Assembly (NCBI GenBank): GCA_002337125.1
Contig: DDFJ01000004.1
Coordinates: 2,221,889 to 2,285,888 of the forward strand
Source of the DNA: Chitinophagaceae bacterium UBA1931
GTDB lineage: Bacteria; Bacteroidota; Bacteroidia; Chitinophagales; Chitinophagaceae
Direction: 5' to 3'
DNA length: 64,000 nt
In this document: in pieces, positions 41,785-49,926 of the stretch
Layout: every line of letters starts with the position of its first letter
Position numbering within the stretch: the first letter of the stretch is position 1
Position numbers and translations under genes: made by a program
Notes under the pieces: model-generated
Told to the model about the DNA's origin: nothing
The model's input: only the letters and a program-made list of their open reading frames with translations
The model's database searches: none

Positions 41785-41927
41785 GCTGTGAAGATAGAAT
41801 CAAAATGCAAACCCCGCTTTTCAAATGCTGTGAATTAATGAAGGATGAAAAAAGTTGTTTGAATTTTATGCTTCTTCCATCAAAACATTTCATCTTCGCA
41901 GCCTTAAACAATCAAACGAAACCAACC

Positions 41928-42275
41928 ATGAATATTGAAAGTTTTTTAACGAAGCTCCGCACGAATCCTGGCGAGATTTCTTTTACCGATACAATGGAAG
42001 TCATTGAAGCCAATTATGATTTCACTCCTGTTCGTTTTACCAACGGAAACACCGTTAACGAAGCAGGAACAAATTCCGGATCATGCAAACTGTTTTCATT
42101 TGCAAAACTTCATCACTTAACAAAGGAAGAAACACTGGCTTGTTTTGGTGCTTATTACCGGGATGATGTATTGCAGCATCCTGAAGAAACCAATCATGCC
42201 AACATCCGCAATTTCATGGTTACAGGTTGGGACGGAATCAGCTTTGATGCTGATGCGTTAAAAGCTAAACAGTAA
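41928..42275 (+). CDS. HopJ type III effector family protein
   Basis: 115 residues from the ATG at 41928 (MNIESFLTKLRTNPGEISFTDTM); the longer frame to 41805 has no such start in the family. The block NYDFTPVRFTNGNTVNEAGTNSGSCKLFSFAKL and ETLACFGAYYRDDVLQHPEETNHANIRNFM is the conserved core of Pfam HopJ. Despite the name, the family is common in bacteria that have no type III secretion. No secretion apparatus is in this window and no effector role should be inferred. Function unknown. Convergent with the lipoprotein gene, 3 bp between stops. Confidence 0.88.
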   Translation: MNIESFLTKLRTNPGEISFTDTMEVIEANYDFTPVRFTNGNTVNEAGTNSGSCKLFSFAKLHHLTKEETLACFGAYYRDDVLQHPEETNHANIRNFMVTGWDGISFDADALKAKQ

Positions 42276-42278
42276 TTT

Positions 42279-42923
42279 TTAATTAACAGTTTTCATTCTT
42301 GTAAACTTTTCCTGTTCGCTGAAACCATCCTGCTTCACAAACTGCCTGAACTGTTTTTTGGTTAAGCTGAATGTTGTGGACGTTGTATCGGCTGCAGTTT
42401 CTGTAATTTCTTTCAGCTTCTGAATATCACCTTCGTTTGATATACTGCCAATGCTGAGCACACCTTTTTTCAACCACAGTTGTTTTACCTCCCAACTGTT
42501 TTCTTTGAAAACTGTGTTCAGAAAATAATAGCCTTTGAATTTTTTCAGCACATTGTCGGCCGATATATTGAAAAGAGTATCTGTCCAGCTTTCATGTTGA
42601 ATAAGGGTATCGCCTTGTAAACTTATTTTTTCGCTTGTTCCGTTTGTTGTGTTAACAAGACTGTCGCCAACAATTTTATACGAAGTGCCGAGACTGTCTT
42701 TATGCTGTTTGTAATCAAACTCGTAATGCCTTGTAATTACATTGCCGGTAATTGTGATAACGGATGCCTGGTCTTCTGACAGGTAGTTTCCCTGTAAACG
42801 TTCAGGGAATGACGTTAATGATTGTTCATTGTCGGGTTGTGGTTTGTCAAATGTTACAGCGGGTTCGCAGCTGTTGAGCAACAGTGACCCGATCAATGCA
42901 GTAAGGGCAGCAAACTTTTTCAT
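42279..42923 (-). CDS. Hypothetical lipoprotein
   Basis: 214 residues from the ATG at 42923, which opens a lipoprotein signal peptide ending in NSC (MKKFAALTALIGSLLLNSC, Cys19). A frame reaching 42980 lacks this arrangement. The mature protein is mainly beta-strand (LQGNYLSEDQASVITITGNVITRHYEF) with no domain that I recognise. It should be anchored in the inner or outer membrane facing the periplasm. Convergent with the HopJ-family gene and divergent from arsR. Confidence 0.75.
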   Translation of the reverse strand: MKKFAALTALIGSLLLNSCEPAVTFDKPQPDNEQSLTSFPERLQGNYLSEDQASVITITGNVITRHYEFDYKQHKDSLGTSYKIVGDSLVNTTNGTSEKISLQGDTLIQHESWTDTLFNISADNVLKKFKGYYFLNTVFKENSWEVKQLWLKKGVLSIGSISNEGDIQKLKEITETAADTTSTTFSLTKKQFRQFVKQDGFSEQEKFTRMKTVN

Positions 42924-43073
42924 ACATCTCTTTAATATTAATGCGGCGCAGAACAAAAAGTAACCTGTACAAAAGTTCATTTCAATAATCTTAACAAATC
43001 TTGCCGGGGCTGAACAGTTTTTAAAACAGGGAAAAGAATATCCGGAAAAATTCTTTTTTGTTCATCTTTATCG

Positions 43074-43089
43074 TAATATTGCAATATTA
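43074..43089 (+). promoter_or_regulatory. Perfect 16-bp palindrome in the arsR promoter
   Basis: TAATATTGCAATATTA reads identically on both strands and lies 10 bp before the arsR start codon. The first half (TAATATTG) is close to the TAnnTTTG -7 element, so ArsR binding here would block the promoter. By analogy with known ArsR operators this should be its autoregulatory site, released by arsenite. Confidence 0.65.
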
Positions 43090-43099
43090 AATTAAACAA

Positions 43100-43429
43100 A
43101 TGGGCGCATCTAAAACAGAACATTTTACCGCCAAACAAAATGAAATGGCAGCAATTGCCAAAGCAATCGGGCATCCTGCACGTGTGGCGATTCTTGAATA
43201 CCTGGTAAAAGTAAATGCATGTATTTGTGGTGATATCGTCAATGAACTTCCACTGGCACAACCTACCGTGTCACAACATTTGCGTGAGCTGAAAAATGCG
43301 GGTTTGATCAAAGGCAATATCGAAGGCAATGCCATTTGCTATTGCATTGATGAAAAAACCATTGAAAAACTGCAGAAGTATTTTGATGGCATAGCCGGTA
43401 AGTTATTAAAGAAAAACAGTTGTTGTTAA
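43100..43429 (+). CDS. arsR: ArsR family arsenic-responsive repressor
   Basis: 109 residues. A winged helix protein with recognition helix segment AQPTVSQHLRELKNAGL (about 53-69). As(III) could bind Cys41 and Cys43 in NACICGD near the start of the DNA-binding helix, a position similar to the ELCVCDL site of well-known ArsR proteins. Extra Cys lie at 80, 82 and at the C-terminus (108, 109), so other thiols may help. It is the first gene of arsR-arsM-acr3-arsC and has a 16-bp palindrome 10 bp upstream. Confidence 0.92.
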   Translation: MGASKTEHFTAKQNEMAAIAKAIGHPARVAILEYLVKVNACICGDIVNELPLAQPTVSQHLRELKNAGLIKGNIEGNAICYCIDEKTIEKLQKYFDGIAGKLLKKNSCC

Positions 43430-43444
43430 TATAAAACTCAGTCT

Positions 43445-44278
43445 ATGAACACGAACGAACAAATCAAGGAAATGGTAAAGCAGAAATACAGTGAAATTGC
43501 TTTACAGGATTCGCAGACAAACGCCTCTTCCTGTTGCGGAAGCAGTTGCTGCAGTACAGAAGTGTACAACATTATGAACGATGAATACAATCACCTGGAA
43601 GGGTATAACCCCGACGCCGATTTAAAACTTGGCTGTGGTTTACCAACAGAGTATGCCAAAATCAAAAAAGGCGATACGGTTGTTGATCTGGGCAGTGGTG
43701 CAGGTAATGATTGTTTTGTGGCACGCCACGAAACAGGCGAAACAGGTAAGGTAATTGGTATTGACTTTACCGAAGCCATGATTGAAAAAGCACGCAGCAA
43801 TGCGGAGAAACTGCAGTACAATAATGTGGAGTTTCGCCTCGGTGATATTGAAAAAATTCCCATCACAGCCAACGTGGCCGATGTTGTGGTAAGTAATTGT
43901 GTAATGAACCTTGTGCCCGATAAACCAAAAGCATTTGGAGAAGTGTACCGCATTTTAAAACCGGGTGGTCATTTCAGTATTTCTGATATTGTATTAACAG
44001 GCGAACTTCCTGAACGCATTAAGAACGCTGCTGAAATGTATGCAGGCTGCGTAGCCAGTGCTATTCAGAAAGAAGATTACCTGCAGGTGATTAAAGATGC
44101 CGGATTCAAAAACATTACACTGCAGAAAGAAAAAGCAATCATTGTTCCCAATGATATATTGAAAGATTATCTTACCGAAGAAGAAATAAAAATCTATAAC
44201 TCCAACAAGAATATCATCTTCAGCATTACGGTATATGCAGAAAAGCAGGAAAGCTGCTGCGCACCGGGATGTTGTTAA
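43445..44278 (+). CDS. arsM: Arsenite S-adenosylmethionine methyltransferase ArsM
   Basis: 277 residues. SAM-binding methyltransferase fold with VVDLGSGAGNDCF (about 79-91) and IGIDFTEAMIEKAR. Cys64 (KLGCGLPT), Cys152 (VVSNCVMNLV) and Cys202 (AGCVASA) match the conserved As(III)-binding cysteines of ArsM. It also has a CC-x3-CC pair near residues 30-36 and a C-terminal CC-x3-CC, unusual extra thiols that may capture arsenite. The enzyme methylates arsenite to volatile or less toxic methylarsenicals in the cytosol. It starts 15 bp after arsR and ends 6 bp before acr3. Confidence 0.95.
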   Translation: MNTNEQIKEMVKQKYSEIALQDSQTNASSCCGSSCCSTEVYNIMNDEYNHLEGYNPDADLKLGCGLPTEYAKIKKGDTVVDLGSGAGNDCFVARHETGETGKVIGIDFTEAMIEKARSNAEKLQYNNVEFRLGDIEKIPITANVADVVVSNCVMNLVPDKPKAFGEVYRILKPGGHFSISDIVLTGELPERIKNAAEMYAGCVASAIQKEDYLQVIKDAGFKNITLQKEKAIIVPNDILKDYLTEEEIKIYNSNKNIIFSITVYAEKQESCCAPGCC

Positions 44279-44284
44279 ACAGTT

Positions 44285-45319
44285 ATGCAACCAAGATTAA
44301 AGTTTTTAGACAGGTACCTCACCTTGTGGATTTTTCTTGCCATGCTTGCGGGTGTGGGTGCGGGATATTTTTTTCCCGGGGTAAAAGAAATTGCCAATTC
44401 ATTCAGCACAGGCACAACCAATATTCCGCTGGCCATTGGTTTAATACTGATGATGTATCCGCCATTGGCTAAAGTAAACTATGCATTGTTACCCAAAGCA
44501 TTTCTCGACAAAAAGGTGATGACGGTATCGCTTGTGTTAAATTGGATCATCGGTCCGCTCCTGATGTTTATCCTGGCCATCATTTTTTTACGTCATCAGC
44601 CTGCATACATGGTGGGATTAATTCTTATTGGCCTTGCACGTTGCATTGCAATGGTGATTGTATGGAACGATCTTGCAGGGGGTAATCGTGAATACGGAGC
44701 GTTGCTGGTTGCATTAAACAGTATTTTCCAGGTGCTCACTTACAGCTTTTATGCATGGTTGTTTATTAATGTTTTGCCGCAGCACCTGGGTTTGGGAAAC
44801 ATGGATATTAAAGTGCCTATGAGCGAAGTGGCACAAAGTGTAATGATTTACTTAGGAATACCTTTTGCTACCGGATTTTTAAGCAGGTACTTTTTGGTTA
44901 AACTAAAAGGAGCAGACTGGTACAACAGGAAGTTTATTCCGGCTATATCACCCGTTACATTATATGCACTGCTGTTTACAATTGTTTTAATGTTCAGTCT
45001 TAAAGGCGATAAAATAGTGGAACTGCCGATGGATGTAATCAGTATTGCCATTCCATTGGTCATTTATTTCTTAATCATGTTCTTTGTAAGTTTCTTCATC
45101 AACAAATCAATGAACATACCTTACGATAAGAACGCTTCAGTTTCTTTTACAGCAACAGGAAATAACTTTGAATTGGCGATAGCCGTTTCAATTGCCATAT
45201 TCGGTATTCATTCGCCACAGGCATTTGCTGGTGTTATTGGTCCGCTGGTGGAAGTGCCTGTTTTGATTTTGCTGGTGAAAGCAAGCTTATTTCTCAAACA
45301 AAAATTTTACAGCGAATAG
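44285..45319 (+). CDS. acr3: ACR3-family arsenite efflux permease
   Basis: 344 residues with about ten membrane segments. The family core LIGLARCIAMVIVWNDLAGG (residues 115-134) has the essential Cys at position 120. Later TGNNFELAIAVSIAIFG and GPLVEVPVLILLV are the conserved second-half motifs of the bile-acid/arsenite permease (BART) fold. It exports As(III) from the cytosol and is driven by proton potential. The start is 6 bp after the arsM stop, so it is translated with it. This is the only arsenite exporter in the window. Confidence 0.95.
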   Translation: MQPRLKFLDRYLTLWIFLAMLAGVGAGYFFPGVKEIANSFSTGTTNIPLAIGLILMMYPPLAKVNYALLPKAFLDKKVMTVSLVLNWIIGPLLMFILAIIFLRHQPAYMVGLILIGLARCIAMVIVWNDLAGGNREYGALLVALNSIFQVLTYSFYAWLFINVLPQHLGLGNMDIKVPMSEVAQSVMIYLGIPFATGFLSRYFLVKLKGADWYNRKFIPAISPVTLYALLFTIVLMFSLKGDKIVELPMDVISIAIPLVIYFLIMFFVSFFINKSMNIPYDKNASVSFTATGNNFELAIAVSIAIFGIHSPQAFAGVIGPLVEVPVLILLVKASLFLKQKFYSE

Positions 45320-45348
45320 CAGTAGCTGAAAGCAAATAAGATTATTAC

Positions 45349-45762
45349 ATGAAAAAAATATTAGTACTCTGTACAGGCAACAGCTGCAGAAGTCAGCTTG
45401 CAGAAGGCTACCTGCGATACTTTGCAAAAGGGAAAGCTGAAGTTTACAGCGCTGGAGTGGAAACACATGGAGTGAATCCCCGTGCAGTACAAACCATGCT
45501 GGAAGATGGGATTGATATTTCAACACACACATCTAATAATGTGAACGAGTACAGGGATATTGATTTTGATTTTTTAATTACAGTTTGTGATAATGCAAAA
45601 GAACGTTGTCCTTATTTTCCATCTAACGCAAAAAAATTTCACTACAACTTCCCCGACCCTGCAAAAGCAACCGGAACAGAAGAGGAAATTAAACAACAGT
45701 TCAGGCAGGTAAGGGAAATGATAAAGACATACTGCAAACAGTTTGTTGAAGAAAATATATAA
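45349..45762 (+). CDS. arsC: Arsenate reductase ArsC (thioredoxin-coupled)
   Basis: 137 residues. A low-molecular-weight phosphatase fold with the P-loop LCTGNSCRSQ (Cys8, Cys13, Arg14) and second redox cysteines Cys80 and Cys87 in VCDNAKERCP. These mark the thioredoxin-dependent class like that of Staphylococcus plasmid pI258, and not the glutaredoxin-dependent class. It reduces arsenate to arsenite, which acr3 can export and arsM can methylate. Last gene of the operon, 30 bp after acr3. The downstream end has no strong terminator. Confidence 0.94.
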   Translation: MKKILVLCTGNSCRSQLAEGYLRYFAKGKAEVYSAGVETHGVNPRAVQTMLEDGIDISTHTSNNVNEYRDIDFDFLITVCDNAKERCPYFPSNAKKFHYNFPDPAKATGTEEEIKQQFRQVREMIKTYCKQFVEENI

Positions 45763-45799
45763 ACTTCAGCAAGGTTTGAGTTTACAGCAAACGATTGGT

Positions 45800-47164
45800 T
45801 TAATCTTTTACAAACCTTGTTGATTCATTCATACATCCTATTGTTTGAATAAAATAAACACCTTTACTTAAATCGTAAACAGGTAAGCTGACAAGATTTA
45901 CGCCGCCTCTGAGATGCAGTTGCGTTGTTTTGTAAGTTATGCCTGAAGCATTGACGATCATCAGCAAAACGTCTCCATCCTTTTCTGCAGTTAGTTTAAG
46001 ATTTAAATGCAAAGAAGCAGGGTTGGGCGAAACAGATAAGAGCTCCTGCATTGCTTTGTTTTTAAGCATCAGAATTTCAGAGTAATTACATTTTCCATCC
46101 TGGTCAACCTGTTTTAAACGGTAGTAATTAACTCCGGGCAGCAATTGACGATCAGTAAACGAATAGATTTGATCAACAGTACTGTTACCAGCACCTGCTA
46201 CATGCCCAATTGTTGTAAAATGAATACCGCTTGCCGAACGTTCAATTTCAAAATGATCATTTCCTGTTTCACTGGTTGTGGCCCAGCTTAAAAGACTGCT
46301 TTGATTAATAAGTTCCCCTTTGAAATAAAGTAATTTAACAGGAAGGTCGGCACCACTTCTGAACAGCGTATAAAAATTAAAGGAATTTAATCCAACTGAA
46401 TTAAGCGTATTTGTTGTTGTATTAAGAGATGTATTCGGCACCTGTGACCATGTACTGCCGCTGTTTGTACTTGAATAACTGGCAAGAGAAGATTCTGTAA
46501 TACCATTCAGCTCACTGTGAAAATAGCTGAAAACAAGTGTGGCAGCCAAAGAAAAATTGTTGCTCGGTAAAATTTCATATGACCTGCTTACAGATTTTCC
46601 TTTCTGAATGGTCTGATATCGTTTTATAACAGTGTTACCAAGATTTGAAACCGATGTAATGGTTACACCAATATTTCCGGGATTAACTCCAACAGGCGCA
46701 AGTAATGATCGGTTAAGCATAATATAGCCGCCATTTAACCCGGTAAACCGGCTGCCGTTGCTTTCGCCTGAAATGGTGCCACTGCTTCCGAGATCAAGCA
46801 CATGATTATTCAGGTAAATACTATCACCGCTCTGGAAACTTAACATACCGGCAACAGCAATATCGCTGTTAAGTTGTAACCCGTTACTGGTTTTGTTCAA
46901 CGTAAGATTGTTAAAAGTTGTAGCTGACTCTCCGGCAATAAACGATCCGCTGCTGCTGTTATTTCCGCTAAAAACAACAGTGCTGTTTCCTTTAATAAAA
47001 CTTCCGTCGTTTTGAAATCCTCCGTTCTGGATAACAAGATAAACAGAACCTTTTGCAACAACAGAACTACCTGTTTTGGAATAAATACCCTGCGAAAAAA
47101 CCAGGTTTGTAGTAAGTGTTAAACAAATGAGCAAGCAGCTCACTGTTTTAAATGAAACGGTCAT
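45800..47164 (-). CDS. T9SS type A sorting-domain secreted protein
   Basis: 454 residues with a signal peptide (MTVSFKTVSCLLICLTLTTNLVFS). The first 270 residues have repeated short beta motifs (SGNNSSSGSF, TFNNLTLNKTSNGLQL). A fibronectin-like region (LPVKLLYFKGELINQSSLLSWATTSETGNDHFEIERSASG, about 275-360) follows, then a T9SS sorting domain at the end (SVSPNPASLHLNLKL...DLSKGVYFI). It is probably exported across the outer membrane by T9SS. Binding partner is unknown. It follows the tail-fibre-like gene by 12 bp, which suggests an operon. Confidence 0.87.
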   Translation of the reverse strand: MTVSFKTVSCLLICLTLTTNLVFSQGIYSKTGSSVVAKGSVYLVIQNGGFQNDGSFIKGNSTVVFSGNNSSSGSFIAGESATTFNNLTLNKTSNGLQLNSDIAVAGMLSFQSGDSIYLNNHVLDLGSSGTISGESNGSRFTGLNGGYIMLNRSLLAPVGVNPGNIGVTITSVSNLGNTVIKRYQTIQKGKSVSRSYEILPSNNFSLAATLVFSYFHSELNGITESSLASYSSTNSGSTWSQVPNTSLNTTTNTLNSVGLNSFNFYTLFRSGADLPVKLLYFKGELINQSSLLSWATTSETGNDHFEIERSASGIHFTTIGHVAGAGNSTVDQIYSFTDRQLLPGVNYYRLKQVDQDGKCNYSEILMLKNKAMQELLSVSPNPASLHLNLKLTAEKDGDVLLMIVNASGITYKTTQLHLRGGVNLVSLPVYDLSKGVYFIQTIGCMNESTRFVKD

Positions 47165-47176
47165 AGCTGTTGGATT

Positions 47177-48049
47177 TTATTTAATATATTCCTGGTGACT
47201 GCCATATCCATCAATTTGAAGATGAAAATCCAGAAACATTACACCAGCGTCATTATTATAAGTATCTCCTGAAACACTGGAGTTGCGCCATATACGGCAG
47301 ATAAGTATACTGGATATTTTTTTTCCTGTTCCGTCAATACCTGTGTTCCCGGAGGTTAATGCGGTAATATTATGTGCGTTACCTGTAAACGGACCGGTTG
47401 CCGTTACTGTACTTGTGGTAATTGCCGGAAATACCTGAGGTGTTACCGGGTCATAATTAACCCATGTATATTCAAGGTTCCACACAACGTTTCCTGATCC
47501 TGACGCTTTAGGCATCCAGTGGATATGCGGGTAAATGGTTGTTCCCTCTTTCCATGTATGCGGCAACTGAACGGTAAACGACATGGCTTCTACGCCTTCA
47601 TTATTTCTGAAAAACCAGATCTGCGGACCAGAGCTTCCGCTGATATAATCAAGTGCTGCTGAATTTGATCCCCTATCAAGTGTAATACGCAGGTCATCCC
47701 AGCGTAAACCCATGGGAGATAATTTTGTCCAAACAGGTGATGCTGGCGTGCCGGCATTGTAATAATAACCAGCTCCATCAGCATTTGTTCCGGTTAAACT
47801 TTCATTGGTATTATAAACAAGTAAACTCGTGGCAGGCGATGCAATTGTATTGTTGTCTGTTACTGATGTTAAGCTCACACGGGGAATTAATAAACCTTTA
47901 TCCGAACTCACAACATCAAGCATTGCTGAAACATCGGGGTTGTTACCGGTTGTGTTAATAGCAACATTCTGACCAATTGAACTGAAATGAAAAATGAAAA
48001 GAGAAAAAAAGAAACTGCTTAGATTAAGGGCAAGGATACGCTTTTTCAT
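47177..48049 (-). CDS. Secreted protein with phage-tail-fibre-like N-terminus
   Basis: 290 residues with a signal peptide (MKKRILALNLSSFFFSLFIFHFSSIG). The opening NVAINTTGNNPDVSAMLDVVSSDKGLLIPRVSLTSV is the typical bacteroidetal module also seen in secreted tail-fibre-like proteins. The remainder (LPHTWKEGTTIYPHIHWMPK, LEYTWVNYDP, LFDFHLQID-like end) is beta-rich. No T9SS domain is present. It probably precedes the T9SS protein in one transcript with a 12-bp gap. Surface function is inference. Confidence 0.75.
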   Translation of the reverse strand: MKKRILALNLSSFFFSLFIFHFSSIGQNVAINTTGNNPDVSAMLDVVSSDKGLLIPRVSLTSVTDNNTIASPATSLLVYNTNESLTGTNADGAGYYYNAGTPASPVWTKLSPMGLRWDDLRITLDRGSNSAALDYISGSSGPQIWFFRNNEGVEAMSFTVQLPHTWKEGTTIYPHIHWMPKASGSGNVVWNLEYTWVNYDPVTPQVFPAITTSTVTATGPFTGNAHNITALTSGNTGIDGTGKKISSILICRIWRNSSVSGDTYNNDAGVMFLDFHLQIDGYGSHQEYIK

Positions 48050-48395
48050 AAAAACGGGATTTTAAAAAATAAACTTAAAAGCTAAGTTATTTTCATTGCA
48101 CATATACAAACATGACGGATATCATCTATGCATTTTCATTTTCATTATTAAGTGTTTTTATATAAAAGGGGTAAGTTTTATTTTACACTTTTCTTTATTC
48201 TGAATTTGAATAAAAAGAAATATCACTTCTTTGTTTGCACACCAGGAAAACCTTTTGCATTAATATCATTAATCTGTTCAATGCCATAAATCATAAAACA
48301 GCCATAGGAAAAAAAGCATAACAGTTGTCTTACAAATGCGATCGATTTAAAAGGTAGTTGAATGTCAATTACCTGTCACGTTAAAATTTATTGTT
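48050..48395. other. Gene-free AT-rich intergenic region
   Basis: 346 bp between the divergent tail-fibre-like gene and the DUF6799-type gene. Very AT-rich, with no open frame of note, no strong palindrome and no exact -7 element next to 48396. Promoters for both genes should lie here. Confidence 0.6.
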
Positions 48396-48830
48396 ATGAA
48401 AAAAATCTTAATGATTGTATTACCACTGCTGTTGGTAAGCTTTATTACGTATGCGCAGGACCAGGTTCAGAAAAAAGATAAACTGCAAAAACAAGATAGG
48501 ATTCACCAGGAAGATCACCTGCTTTGCCAGGATGGAGCAATGTACCAGGTACATGAAGGTGTGCGCACAAAGTTGCAAACACAATTAAAACTTAAAAACG
48601 GTACTGTATGCGAACCCAACGGAAACTGCACACTCCAGAATAATACAAGGGTTCAGTTAAGAAACGGAGAATGCCTGGATATGGATGGTAACAGGTATAT
48701 GAACCAGAACAAATTCAATAAGCGCAAAATGATGAGCGAAAAGCAAATGCATAAACAGCAGAACCGAACCATGAAACAAAACAGGAATACACATAGCGGC
48801 ACTGGTGGCCAGCATGGCAAGTTCAATTAA
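48396..48830 (+). CDS. Secreted DUF6799-type repeat protein
   Basis: 144 residues with a signal peptide (MKKILMIVLPLLLVSFITYA). Two short repeats are visible, LCQDGAMYQVHEGVRTKLQTQLKLKNGTVCEPNGN and LQNNTRVQLRNGECLDMDGN, with the pattern G-x-V/M and L-x-NGT/E-x-C-x-x-D/N-G. This fits a small bacteroidetal domain of unknown function (DUF6799, assigned by pattern memory). The first part is rich in Lys, Gln and Asp, and the C-terminal tail is rich in Lys, Gln, Asn and Met. It may bind metal or act as a soluble periplasmic protein. Function unknown. Confidence 0.65.
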   Translation: MKKILMIVLPLLLVSFITYAQDQVQKKDKLQKQDRIHQEDHLLCQDGAMYQVHEGVRTKLQTQLKLKNGTVCEPNGNCTLQNNTRVQLRNGECLDMDGNRYMNQNKFNKRKMMSEKQMHKQQNRTMKQNRNTHSGTGGQHGKFN

Positions 48831-48917
48831 CATAGTTGCTCTGTTAGCGTATTCTGTAAGCGTGTGGTAATTAACGTTTCTGTAATTACCACACCTGCTT
48901 ACATTAAAACAAATTGT

Positions 48918-49790
48918 ATGAAACAGGTTTTGATAGCCGCATTACTTTTCAGTAATACTGCTTTTACCCAATCGGTCAGCAATAACGATACTTCTGTTTT
49001 AGGGGAAATGCAAACGTCATATACTACTGCTTCTGTAGCGTATAGCAGTAATATTGTATTTGCCGGAAGAAGGGACAGCACACCGGTTCCTTACATCAGC
49101 CCTTCAATTGCATATTATCATAAATCTGGTTTATTTGCATCAGGATCTTTTTCATACCTCACAGCAGCAAACGAAAGCAGGATCGACCTGTATACACTTA
49201 CCGCTGGATATCTCTATGAAAAAAAGAATGTGGTGGCTTCGCTTAGTGCAACAAAATATTTCTTCAGCGACAAAAGTTTCAATGTACAATCACAGATAAA
49301 CGGATTTGTTTCTGCTTATGCCGGATATAATTTTAATAACATACTCACTGTTTATGCCGATGCTTCTCTCTTGTTTTCTACCGATGCAGACCTGCTTTTC
49401 GGTACAGAAATGAATCACAGTTTTTATGCTTTAAACAACGCATTGAAAATTACACCCACAGCTTATGTAGGCTTTGGTACACAAAATTATTATACTGAAT
49501 ATTACACGCACCGTAATTACGGTTCAGGTAGCTATGGAAGAGGCGGCTACGGAAATGGATCCACGGGTCAAACAGAAATTATTTCTTCTGTTGAATCAAC
49601 AAAATTTAAACTGCTGAATTACGAATTCAGTTTGCCGGTTTCGTTTTCAATTGGAAACTTTGATTTTTTTGCCACTCCGGTTTACAGCATTCCGCTTAGT
49701 CCTTCAAGCATAACCGTAAATGGCATTACAACAAAAGAACCCCTTTCCAATACCTTTTACTGGATGGCAGGACTTGAGTATAGTTTTTAA
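48918..49790 (+). CDS. Hypothetical outer-membrane or secreted beta-rich protein
   Basis: 290 residues from the ATG at 48918, which opens a signal peptide (MKQVLIAALLFSNTAFT). The longer frame to 48864 is not needed. The mature part is a succession of beta strands with aromatic residues (ASVAYSSNIVFAGRRD, YISPSIAYYHKSGLFASGSFSYL, FSVQSQING-like strands, YNFNNILTVYADASLLF). A central NYGSGSYGRGGYGNGSTG loop is glycine-rich. This could be a beta-barrel. No family is recognised. It is 87 bp after the DUF6799-type gene on the same strand. Confidence 0.7.
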   Translation: MKQVLIAALLFSNTAFTQSVSNNDTSVLGEMQTSYTTASVAYSSNIVFAGRRDSTPVPYISPSIAYYHKSGLFASGSFSYLTAANESRIDLYTLTAGYLYEKKNVVASLSATKYFFSDKSFNVQSQINGFVSAYAGYNFNNILTVYADASLLFSTDADLLFGTEMNHSFYALNNALKITPTAYVGFGTQNYYTEYYTHRNYGSGSYGRGGYGNGSTGQTEIISSVESTKFKLLNYEFSLPVSFSIGNFDFFATPVYSIPLSPSSITVNGITTKEPLSNTFYWMAGLEYSF

Positions 49791-49893
49791 AAGAGCTTAT
49801 CCGTTAACTGGAATTCAATCATACAATACCCCGCATTCTTGTTATATAAATTGTTGCATTATTGATATTAACGGAAACCTTACTTCATCAGTC

Positions 49894-49901
49894 TAAGTTT
49901 G
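49894..49901 (+). promoter_or_regulatory. Bacteroidota -7 element before the antiporter gene
   Basis: TAAGTTTG is an exact TAnnTTTG match. A start near 49908 leaves a leader of about 19 nt before the ATG at 49927. An upstream in-frame TTG at 49906 would then sit at the transcript start and is unlikely. Confidence 0.5.
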
Positions 49902-49926
49902 TATATTGACGAAACAAACAGTTCTG

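Noticed and set aside
41928..42275. Type III secretion effector
   Set aside because: The family name HopJ is historical; no type III secretion genes are present and the family is widespread in non-pathogens.
45770..45819. CAAGGTTTG/CAAACCTTG inverted repeat at the end of the ars operon
   Set aside because: Loop of 32 bases, one arm lies inside the neighbouring coding sequence, and no T-run follows.
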